Positions 1 to 5,036 of a DNA stretch of 6,642 nt are shown here, piece after piece. The DNA is from Pseudomonadota bacterium (GTDB taxonomy: Bacteria > Myxococcota > Bradymonadia > UBA4248). The position numbers and the translations under genes were made by a program. The notes under the pieces are model-generated. The model was given only the letters and a program-made list of their open reading frames with translations, was not told the origin of the DNA and searched no databases. How positions within the stretch are numbered: the stretch's first letter is position 1; each line of letters begins with the position of its first letter. The stretch is from contig JAGBXG010000125.1 in assembly GCA_017629415.1 (NCBI GenBank), forward strand, positions 1 through 6,642, in the 5' to 3' direction.

Positions 1-861
1 CAATCATTGGTCAGCAGTACCCCGGGTAATAAAGATATGGGCTATGCGATTAATGTGTTTCCGTATTTAGCCAAATATGATACCGAAATCCCCATCATTA
101 ACCCTCAGGCTGGTTCTAGCTTTGCGGGTATGGCAACTGGTGAATTTTATAGCGGTCTTGTGTCTGGTAATTTCCTTGATGGAGGTTCATTACCCAAAAT
201 TTACAGCGATGCGCATGGAGGCAAACTGCAAAGTTCTCCCGATTGTTCTTCTGGTACTTATGCAGACATTAATGATACTGTTCATCTCAAACTTACACTT
301 AAAGCGCCTGCAAATGCCAAAGGATTTAAGTTTGACTTCAGATTTTTCTCACACGAGTACTGGTATTATGTTTGTACGGAATACAATGACTTTTTCTTGG
401 CTATTTTAGAGTCTAATGCCACAGGCATTCCTCAAGATGGCAATATTGCTTTTGATAAAGAAGGCAATCCTGTGTCTGTCAATAATGCATTTTTCACAAC
501 GTGTGTTGCCCCTTCATGTTCTAGTAGTAATTTTCTTAATGCGACAGCAACTGGATGCCCAGCATCCATGCAATGCATTTCAGGCAAGTGCGGAACTGTT
601 TATGGGACATGTCCAGATGGTAATGCTGATTTGTATGCTTTTGATTCTGATGGAGGAAAATACGAAACAAGCGGCGGTGCCACAGCTTGGCTGACGACAA
701 CAGCACCTATTTTGCCCGGCGAAGAATTCATACTCAACTTCTATATTTGGGATACGGGAGATAATGGTTATGACTCCGCTGCGATTATCGATAATTTCCG
801 TTGGATCACCTCAGGCGGATCGGTTTCTGTAGGTACCGATTTCTCGGATGGCCGTATTTAA
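1..861 (+). CDS. Secreted choice-of-anchor L type domain protein, 5' end missing
   Basis: The reading frame is open from the first base of the window, so the start codon and any signal peptide lie upstream; 286 residues are visible. The pattern resembles the choice-of-anchor L family of secreted bacterial proteins: an early GMATGEFYSG stretch, a KGFKFDFRFFSHEY strand (residues about 108-120), a YNDFFLAIL block (128-136), and a closing DTGDNGYDSAAIIDNFRW block (251-268). Asp/Asn/Gly-rich loops (DSDGGKYE, DTGDNGYD) suggest calcium sites. Between the two halves sits a six-cysteine insert (Cys168, 173, 186, 192, 197, 204). The protein stops 18 residues after the last conserved block, with no visible sorting signal, membrane segment or repeat. 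The family is recognised from motifs only; the biological role is unknown. Export is inferred from the many cysteines and the family. An alternative is another beta-sandwich adhesin-like domain. Confidence 0.75.
   Translation, partial: QSLVSSTPGNKDMGYAINVFPYLAKYDTEIPIINPQAGSSFAGMATGEFYSGLVSGNFLDGGSLPKIYSDAHGGKLQSSPDCSSGTYADINDTVHLKLTLKAPANAKGFKFDFRFFSHEYWYYVCTEYNDFFLAILESNATGIPQDGNIAFDKEGNPVSVNNAFFTTCVAPSCSSSNFLNATATGCPASMQCISGKCGTVYGTCPDGNADLYAFDSDGGKYETSGGATAWLTTTAPILPGEEFILNFYIWDTGDNGYDSAAIIDNFRWITSGGSVSVGTDFSDGRI
502..612 (+). other. Six-cysteine insert within the choice-of-anchor L type domain
   Basis: Six cysteines (residues 168-204 of the visible protein) are spaced C-x4-C-x12-C-x5-C-x4-C-x6-C. 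The rest of the protein has only two cysteines (82 and 125). The central C-x5-C-x4-C core (CPASMQCISGKC) has the same spacing as the C-terminal half of a module in the lipoprotein at 5037-6407 (CGAGMTCSAGAC). This suggests a small disulfide-bonded knot inserted in a loop of the beta domain. Disulfide bonding is inferred. Confidence 0.5.
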
Positions 862-878
862 TTTTAAGGTTTTATCGT

Positions 879-915
879 AAAATAGCCGTGCCTTTGGGCA
901 CGGCTATTTTTGTTT
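879..915 (+). terminator. Rho-independent terminator after the first gene
   Basis: There is a 14-bp perfect stem (AAAATAGCCGTGCC at 879-892 with its complement at 897-910), a TTTG loop and a T-rich tail (T, G, TTT). It begins 18 bases after the stop codon at 861. The A-run in the left arm means it could also work in the opposite direction. Confidence 0.9.
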
Positions 916-1150
916 CATCGCTTTCAAACCCAATGCACTGCATTCAGGACTCAATAAACGCCCAAAACGTTCCAGCTGTTGTCATTTCAAAGAAACCCAA
1001 CCCTGCATCACGGTATATGCAAAGACGCAAATCATTTACGAAGTGGTACGCGATGGGAAAGCGGAATGGGATACAGGGTCCCATTTCGCCCCTAAACGCA
1101 AGTAAACAGTACCCGTCCAACCCATGAAAAACGCCTATGATTGCGGGATT
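912..1150. other. Intergenic stretch with no supported gene
   Basis: No ORF here has a start codon with a ribosome binding site. One + strand frame is open from 881 to a TAA at 1103-1105. Its end reads like ordinary protein (IIYEVVRDGKAEW and so on), but it has no ATG and runs through the terminator hairpin. A second + frame and a - strand frame are also open over much of the same DNA. It could be a gene remnant or a dispersed repeat; I cannot decide from one copy. No clear promoter was found. Confidence 0.4.
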
Positions 1151-1220
1151 CTAAAGGGGCTCAGCCCCTTTAGTGGGGTCCGGGGCAAAGCCCTGGCGTG
1201 GTTTGGGGCAGCGCCCCACT
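1151..1220. repeat. GC-rich palindrome cluster (REP-like) upstream of ade
   Basis: Three stems lie in a row. CTAAAGGGGCT (1151-1161) pairs perfectly with 1163-1173 around a single C. CCGGGGC (1180-1186) pairs with GCCCTGG (1190-1196) around AAA, with one G-T. TGGGGC (1204-1209) pairs with GCCCCA (1213-1218). An outer pair, AGTGGGG (1172-1178) with CCCCACT (1214-1220), could enclose the last two in a branched fold. There is no T-run, so it is not a classical terminator. The cluster ends 10 bases before the Shine-Dalgarno of ade. A 17-base core at 1154-1170 recurs as its reverse complement at 3139-3155. Confidence 0.75.
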
Positions 1221-1230
1221 GAAAAATAAA

Positions 1231-1235
1231 AAGGA
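1231..1235 (+). promoter_or_regulatory. Ribosome binding site of ade
   Basis: AAGGA in an A-rich leader lies 9 bases before the ATG at 1245. This supports the first ATG over the internal Met at residue 18 (1296), which has no such site. It also gives a total length close to that of E. coli adenine deaminase. Confidence 0.7.
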
Positions 1236-1244
1236 AATCTACGT

Positions 1245-2216
1245 ATGCGCACTTCTCTTAAATCTGAATATTTAAAAGCCTCTCAAGGTCTTGAAATGGC
1301 TGATCTCGTGATCCGCAACTGCCGGCTTGTCAATGTTTTGAGCGGTGAAATTGAAGACGATGTCGATATTGCGATCAAAGGTGAGCAGATTGTCGGTGTC
1401 GGTCAGGGATATCAGGCATTGCGCGAAATCAATGCGGCTGGCCGTTATGTGTATCCGGCTTTGATGGATGCACATATTCATCTTGAGAGTACGAAGCTGA
1501 CCGTGCGTGAAGCTGGCCGCGTGATGGCACGGTTTGGCACGGGAACAGTTGTTACCGATCCCCATGAAATTGGCAATGTGGCTGGGCTTGAGGGCATTGA
1601 ATTTCAGATGAATTCGGCCAAAGACAATGGATTTATCAACGTTTGTTTTGTGGCGCCTTCGTGTGTGCCGACATTAAACGATCCTTCGATTGAAACCGCA
1701 CCTTCAGATCTTAGTGTAGATAAATTGAACATGGTGGCTGAGCATTCCTCTGTCGTTGGGCTGGGTGAAGTGATGAATGTGCCGGGTATTTTGATGGGGG
1801 ATGCCGGCGTTCATGGAAAGATTGAAGCATATCGCAAACGTGGTCTCGTCATTGATGGTCATGCACCCATGGTTTCTGGTCCGGCTCTGAATGCCTGTGT
1901 TTATGCCGGTGTCCAATCAGACCATGAATCTACATCTTTGGATGAAGCACGTGAAAAACTGCGTCGCGGCATGGTTGTCATGATTCGCGAGGGATCGAGT
2001 GAAAAAAATCTTGAAACACTTTTACCGCTTGTCAATGGCCGTAATACCGGTCGGCTGATGTTTGCCTCGGATGATTTGGATCCTTCAGATATGGCCAAAC
2101 GTGGTCATATCAATCATTTATTGAGTCGTGCGGTGTCTTTGGGAATCGATCCCGTCACGGCCATTCAGATGCGACGCTTTCACCGGCCTCATATTTTGGC
2201 ATTTTGCATCGCGTAG
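1245..2216 (+). CDS. ade: Adenine deaminase, N-terminal fragment (metal-binding amidohydrolase barrel)
   Basis: This frame is 323 residues; the last 14 (RRFHRPHILAFCIA) are out of frame and carry no family sequence. Motifs in order: a small N-terminal beta segment (residues 18-70), the DAHIHLEST metal motif (His77, His79), TDPHEIGNV (Asp105-His107-Glu108), GLGEVM with candidate bridging Glu175, IDGHAP (His206), DHES (His227), and FASDD (Asp276/277), the likely catalytic Asp. GHINHLL follows. All catalytic and metal ligands expected for the family are therefore upstream of the frameshift. The product as read lacks the C-terminal domain of about 270 residues and is probably unstable or inactive. 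Confidence 0.8.
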   Translation: MRTSLKSEYLKASQGLEMADLVIRNCRLVNVLSGEIEDDVDIAIKGEQIVGVGQGYQALREINAAGRYVYPALMDAHIHLESTKLTVREAGRVMARFGTGTVVTDPHEIGNVAGLEGIEFQMNSAKDNGFINVCFVAPSCVPTLNDPSIETAPSDLSVDKLNMVAEHSSVVGLGEVMNVPGILMGDAGVHGKIEAYRKRGLVIDGHAPMVSGPALNACVYAGVQSDHESTSLDEAREKLRRGMVVMIREGSSEKNLETLLPLVNGRNTGRLMFASDDLDPSDMAKRGHINHLLSRAVSLGIDPVTAIQMRRFHRPHILAFCIA

Positions 2217-3007
2217 GGGCGATTTATGCCGGAGCTCAAGCTGATCTCGTCATCGCTCCAAACCTTACCGAGTTTATGCCTGATCTCGTGATGCATTGCG
2301 GCAATATCGTCTTTGAAAATGGTCAAATGCATGAAACTCAGGTCGATGACATGCCGCATTTACGTCCGACCATGAATGTTAAGCTTCCTAAAATTGACGA
2401 TCTCCGCATTTTGGCAGCATCAGGGGACAAAATCCGTGTGATTGAGCTCGTGTCGGGTCAAATTCTGACACGTCAGACCGTTTGTGAAGCCGTGATCAAA
2501 GACGGCGAAGCCGTGGCCAGCCCCGAGCATGATTTGCTCAAAGTCTGTGTATTTGATCGACATCGAGGCAGTGGCAGTTTTGGGATGGGTTTTGTCCGTG
2601 GTTATGGCATGAAACGCGGGGCTGTAGGATCATCGGTGGGCCATGATTCTCATAACATGGTCATTGTGGGGACAAATGATGTCGATATTCTTAAGTGTGC
2701 CGGGCTGATTCGGGATTTAGGCGGCGGGCAAGTCGGTGTCTGCGGTGAGGCTTCGGCGGCACTTCCTTTGCCCATTGCCGGTCTGATGAGTGATAAAACT
2801 GCTGAAGATGTCATTGAGCTTGAAGCCGAACTCGATAAATTCTGTGCAGAAACGCTTGGCGTTACGCTGGAACGTCCATTTGCGGCACTCAGTTTTATGT
2901 CTTTGCCGGTTATTCCTGAAATGCGTATCACCGATCAGGGGTTATTCCAACTTGAACCCGGGGGATATCCCCAAAAAGTGGCTTTGTTTGCCTCACAGTG
3001 TACGTAA
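2171..3007 (+). CDS. ade: Adenine deaminase, C-terminal fragment
   Basis: This frame encodes the family's C-terminal part (residues 310-587 of the restored protein): ATLSPASYFG, VGAIYAGAQADLV, GHDSHNMVIVG (466-476), the Gly-rich GLIRDLGGG, LPLPIAGLMS, and SLPVIPEMRITDQGLF near the end. The first possible start codon of any kind is a TTG at 2204. It has no Shine-Dalgarno upstream and would cut off conserved sequence, so independent translation is unlikely. The start given here is the point where family similarity resumes, not a translation start. Confidence 0.75.
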   Translation, partial: ATLSPASYFGILHRVGAIYAGAQADLVIAPNLTEFMPDLVMHCGNIVFENGQMHETQVDDMPHLRPTMNVKLPKIDDLRILAASGDKIRVIELVSGQILTRQTVCEAVIKDGEAVASPEHDLLKVCVFDRHRGSGSFGMGFVRGYGMKRGAVGSSVGHDSHNMVIVGTNDVDILKCAGLIRDLGGGQVGVCGEASAALPLPIAGLMSDKTAEDVIELEAELDKFCAETLGVTLERPFAALSFMSLPVIPEMRITDQGLFQLEPGGYPQKVALFASQCT

Positions 3008-3048
3008 AGTCCCAAAAGACTCACGAAGTGGCTTTTTGCGAGGATGAA

Positions 3049-3076
3049 AAAATGGGAGAGCATGTCTCCATTTTCC
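3049..3076 (+). terminator. Possible terminator after ade
   Basis: AAAATGGGAGA (3049-3059) pairs with TCTCCATTTT (3065-3074), with one bulged G and a GCATG loop. The right arm ends in TTTT followed by CC. The T-run is short and lies within the stem, so this may be weak. If it works, the downstream PatB-like gene needs its own promoter, which I could not identify. Confidence 0.4.
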
Positions 3077-3137
3077 AAAAACGCGTGTTATCAGTACATG
3101 CCAAACTTACGAAAAGCGTCAATTTTATTGCGGGTTC

Positions 3138-3156
3138 CAAGGGGCTGAGCCCCTTG
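3138..3156. repeat. GC-rich palindrome, inverted copy of the one upstream of ade
   Basis: CAAGGGGCT and AGCCCCTTG form a 9-bp perfect palindrome around one G. The inner 17 bases (3139-3155) are the exact reverse complement of 1154-1170; the single central base (G here, C there) sets the orientation. There is no T-run, so it is not a standard terminator. Confidence 0.75.
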
Positions 3157-3248
3157 TCGGGGTTTGAGGCTGAGCCCCAAGAAAATATAAAATTCAAACG
3201 TATCGGGGTTTGAGGTGGAGCCCCAAGAAAATATAAAATTCAAACATA
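3157..3248. repeat. 46-bp tandem direct repeat, two copies, in the leader of the PatB-like gene
   Basis: Copies 3157-3202 and 3203-3248 match at 43 of 46 positions. Each has a GGGGTTTGAGG...GAGCCCC imperfect hairpin followed by the A-rich block AAGAAAATATAAAATTCAAA. The differences are two adjacent bases in the hairpin loop (CT/TG) and one near the end (G/A). The second copy ends where the Shine-Dalgarno begins. Confidence 0.9.
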
Positions 3249-3253
3249 AAGGA
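3248..3253 (+). promoter_or_regulatory. Ribosome binding site of the PatB-like gene
   Basis: AAAGGA lies 5 bases before the ATG at 3259 and fixes that start. It directly follows the second copy of the 46-bp repeat; the first copy has TCGGGG at the matching place and so no functional site. Confidence 0.8.
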
Positions 3254-3258
3254 AAAAA

Positions 3259-4422
3259 ATGAGCTTTGATACTATTGTCAATCGCAGGGGCACGGGCTGT
3301 TACAAGTGGGACAATTCTGAGGATCCCGATATGCTGCCGATGTTTGTTGCAGACATGGATTTTCAGGTGGCTCCGGCCATTACAAAAGCCTTGATTCAGC
3401 GCGTGAATCATGGGGTTTATGGTTATGTCAAGCTTTTGCCGGATTTCTATGAAGCTATTGTGCATTGGAACAAACGCCGCCACGATTGGACGATTCAGCC
3501 CGATACCATTTTGGCGACAAACGGCATTGTTCCGGCCATTTCCGCGATTCTTCGAGCTTTGACAAAACCCGGTGACGGCGTGATGATTCAGACGCCGGTT
3601 TATAATTGTTTTTTCCATGATATTGAGCAAAACAACTGTACGATTGTTGAAAATCCGCTCATTTACGATATTCCCAACCGCACTTATGTCATTGATTTTG
3701 ATGATTTTGAAGCCAAAGCCGCCGATCCGAACACGCGTATTTTCATTTTATGCAATCCGCACAATCCTGTGGGTCGTGTCTGGCATCGTGAAGAATTGGC
3801 GCGCATGGCTGAAATTTGTCTCAAGCATGACGTGCTGATGATTTCGGATGAAATTCATTGCGATATCATCATGCCGGGTCATTCATACACGCCTTTTGCG
3901 ACATTATCTGATGAAGTGCGTCAAAAACTCATCACATGCATTTCGCCCAGTAAGGCTTTCAACATTGCAGGGCTTCAAATTGCAGCCGTCGTGATTGACA
4001 ACCCAGAAATTCGTGAACGCGTTGAGTATTGTTTTCATGTCAACGGTATATGGGGGGTCAATGCCATGGGTGTTGAGGCGCTTAAAGCTGCTTATAACGA
4101 ATCCGAGGGTTGGCTTGAGGCTGTCAATGCCTACATCTGGGAAAATTATCAAATGCTTCACCGCATGATGACAGCTCAAATGCCGGAATTTCCCATCATT
4201 AAACTGGAAGGAACTTATTTGGCGTGGGTGGATTGCAGTGCACTGGGTCTGGATTCGTCAGAAATCGATGAAATGCTTAAGACTCAAGGTCATCTTTATA
4301 TCAATCATGGCGGCATTTATGGGGATCCGGGTAAGCATTTTATTCGTATCAATTTGGCTTGCCCGCGAGCATTGCTCGAAGAAGGTGTGCGCCGAATTAT
4401 TAAAACGCTTTGTAAACGTTAA
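3259..4422 (+). CDS. patB: MalY/PatB family PLP-dependent C-S beta-lyase (cystathionine beta-lyase-like aminotransferase fold)
   Basis: This is a fold-type I PLP enzyme of the MalY/PatB group, which cleaves C-S bonds of cystathionine, cysteine or cysteine conjugates to give a thiol, pyruvate and ammonia in the cytoplasm (family knowledge; substrate not predictable here). It is 387 residues and appears complete, close to E. coli MalY and B. subtilis PatB. Visible motifs: PMFVADMDF (27-35, usually PMWVADMDF), HGVYGY (51-56), TPVYNCFF with Tyr115 likely stacking on PLP, CNPHNPVGRVW (165-175), SDEIHCDI with Asp197 for the pyridine nitrogen, SPSKAFNIAGLQ with Lys232 as the Schiff-base lysine, and FIRINLACPR with Arg363 for the substrate carboxylate. 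Nothing is damaged. It follows ade by 251 bases. E. coli MalY also restrains the maltose activator MalT; there is no maltose gene here, so I do not infer that role. The symbol marks the family rather than proven orthology. Confidence 0.92.
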   Translation: MSFDTIVNRRGTGCYKWDNSEDPDMLPMFVADMDFQVAPAITKALIQRVNHGVYGYVKLLPDFYEAIVHWNKRRHDWTIQPDTILATNGIVPAISAILRALTKPGDGVMIQTPVYNCFFHDIEQNNCTIVENPLIYDIPNRTYVIDFDDFEAKAADPNTRIFILCNPHNPVGRVWHREELARMAEICLKHDVLMISDEIHCDIIMPGHSYTPFATLSDEVRQKLITCISPSKAFNIAGLQIAAVVIDNPEIRERVEYCFHVNGIWGVNAMGVEALKAAYNESEGWLEAVNAYIWENYQMLHRMMTAQMPEFPIIKLEGTYLAWVDCSALGLDSSEIDEMLKTQGHLYINHGGIYGDPGKHFIRINLACPRALLEEGVRRIIKTLCKR

Positions 4423-4451
4423 GGCATGGCTTTTGGTTTGCTTCGGGGGTA

Positions 4452-4498
4452 GGCGCGTATTGGCGCAGCCAATAGCGCCGCAGGGGGTTTGGCCCCCT
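4452..4498. repeat. Two GC-rich hairpins after the PatB-like gene
   Basis: GGCGCGTATTGGC (4452-4464) pairs with GCCAATAGCGCC (4468-4479) as 12 bp with one bulged G and a GCA loop. AGGGGG (4482-4487) then pairs with CCCCCT (4493-4498). The composition resembles the palindromes on either side of ade. Without T-runs these are REP-like rather than terminators. Confidence 0.65.
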
Positions 4499-4531
4499 CC
4501 ATTTTAAAAATGCTGAATGGGAGTAAGCTTC

Positions 4532-4559
4532 GCCTATTTGCCTGTTCGGCAAATACGGC
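4532..4559. repeat. Bulged hairpin
   Basis: TATTTGCC (4535-4542) pairs perfectly with GGCAAATA (4548-4555) around TGTTC. An outer GCC/GGC pair (4532-4534 with 4557-4559) is offset by one bulged C. It lies between the GC-rich hairpins and the probable terminator. Confidence 0.6.
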
Positions 4560-4569
4560 TCCGCAAGGC

Positions 4570-4601
4570 CGCTATGGTTGCACCATACGCGTCCTTTTTT
4601 T
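4570..4601 (+). terminator. Probable terminator of the PatB-like gene
   Basis: CGCTATGG (4570-4577) pairs with CCATA (4583-4587) and GCG (4589-4591), with one bulged C and a TTGCA loop; TCC and seven Ts (4595-4601) follow. It lies about 150 bases after the stop codon, beyond several other hairpins, so the transcript would have a long structured 3' end. Confidence 0.6.
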
Positions 4602-4870
4602 ATTTGGGTTTAGGATAAAACCTCAAAACGAAGCTGTATTCGTAAAATTCATTTATTGTAAATGGAAATTAAATAAAATGCATAAAATATATGATCTTTA
4701 GAATATTCATCAGGTATCATCATTTGAAAGCGAATGTTTAGACAAGGTGGTTTACATCTTAAATTTGAATTTTATCCAAAATTATGATTTGAGAACGCGG
4801 TGTGATTGTTAAAAATTCAGCAATTACATGTTAAAACGCTAGAAATTTACATTTTATTGCAGTTATGTGG

Positions 4871-4899
4871 TTGAAAGTAGGCATTATTTACGGCATAAA
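4871..4899 (+). promoter_or_regulatory. Candidate sigma-70 promoter for the lipoprotein gene
   Basis: TTGAAA (4871-4876) matches the -35 consensus at 5 of 6, and CATAAA (4894-4899) matches the -10 at 4 of 6, with an ideal 17-base spacer. It would give a leader of about 130 bases. AT-rich DNA yields such matches by chance, so this is tentative. Confidence 0.35.
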
Positions 4900-5026
4900 G
4901 GGCGACCGATTGGGTGCATACACAACGACATGTTGCACATACACCTTCAGATGATTTTAAAAGACACGTGATAGCATCGAGCAAGCAAAGGATTGCATGA
5001 CATGCTGGCGTGAAGACAGCAGATAT

Positions 5027-5030
5027 GGAG
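5027..5030 (+). promoter_or_regulatory. Ribosome binding site deciding the lipoprotein start
   Basis: GGAG lies 6 bases before the ATG at 5037. The frame is also open from a GTG at 5010, but that start would put nine hydrophilic residues before the Lys-Lys of a normal lipoprotein signal, so 5037 is preferred. Confidence 0.7.
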
Positions 5031-5036
5031 ATAACC

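Larger units (their letters stand above)
1245..3007 (+). pseudogene. ade: Adenine deaminase, interrupted by a single-base frameshift
   Basis: Adenine deaminase is a cytoplasmic amidohydrolase that converts adenine to hypoxanthine plus ammonia in purine salvage, using a two-metal centre (family knowledge). Here the gene is split. The first frame, from 1245, runs to a TAG at 2214-2216. The rest of the family sequence continues from about 2171 in the -1 frame to a TAA at 3005-3007. Around 2169 the DNA reads ATGCGACG; restoring one G (ATGGCGACG) joins QM to ATLSPASYFG and then VGAIYAGAQADLV, as the family expects. The joined product is 587 residues, essentially the length of the E. coli enzyme. 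No other damage is visible and all motifs are intact. This fits a very recent mutation or a sequencing/assembly error better than old decay. Function is confident; whether the gene is truly broken is not. It may be co-transcribed with the PatB-like gene 251 bases downstream. Confidence 0.85.
4602..5036. other. AT-rich non-coding leader upstream of the lipoprotein gene
   Basis: The first 260 bases or so are visibly AT-rich, without convincing codons or strong hairpins; composition returns to average from about 4865. Short symmetries are present: CAAC/GTTG around GACAT (4923-4935), and GCATGACATGC (4995-5005), an 11-base palindrome around a central A. The latter lies 31 bases before the start codon and could be an operator. 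No tRNA or known riboswitch was recognised. Confidence 0.55.

Noticed and set aside
1100..1244. Purine riboswitch in front of ade
   Set aside because: Position and function make it attractive, but the conserved purine-aptamer core is not recognisable; the structure is only GC-rich palindromes.
2160..2220. Programmed -1 ribosomal frameshift in ade
   Set aside because: There is no X-XXY-YYZ slippery heptamer at 2163-2175 and no clear downstream pseudoknot; a simple one-base deletion explains the join exactly.
2204..3007. C-terminal half of adenine deaminase as an independently translated gene from TTG at 2204
   Set aside because: No Shine-Dalgarno precedes it, and it would discard conserved residues that are open in the same frame upstream.
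3138..3156. Rho-independent terminator after ade
   Set aside because: The stem is perfect but is followed by GTCGGGG, not a T-run, so it fits a REP-like palindrome better.
3157..3248. CRISPR array
   Set aside because: Only two abutting 46-base copies with no unique spacers and no cas gene; it is a plain tandem duplication.
3091..3630. 179-codon - strand ORF overlapping the PatB-like gene start
   Set aside because: It is antisense to a well-supported enzyme gene, with no family motifs; a shadow frame.
5010..5036. GTG at 5010 as the lipoprotein start
   Set aside because: It would add a hydrophilic nine-residue extension before the signal sequence; the ATG at 5037 has GGAG at good spacing and a normal Lys-Lys start.
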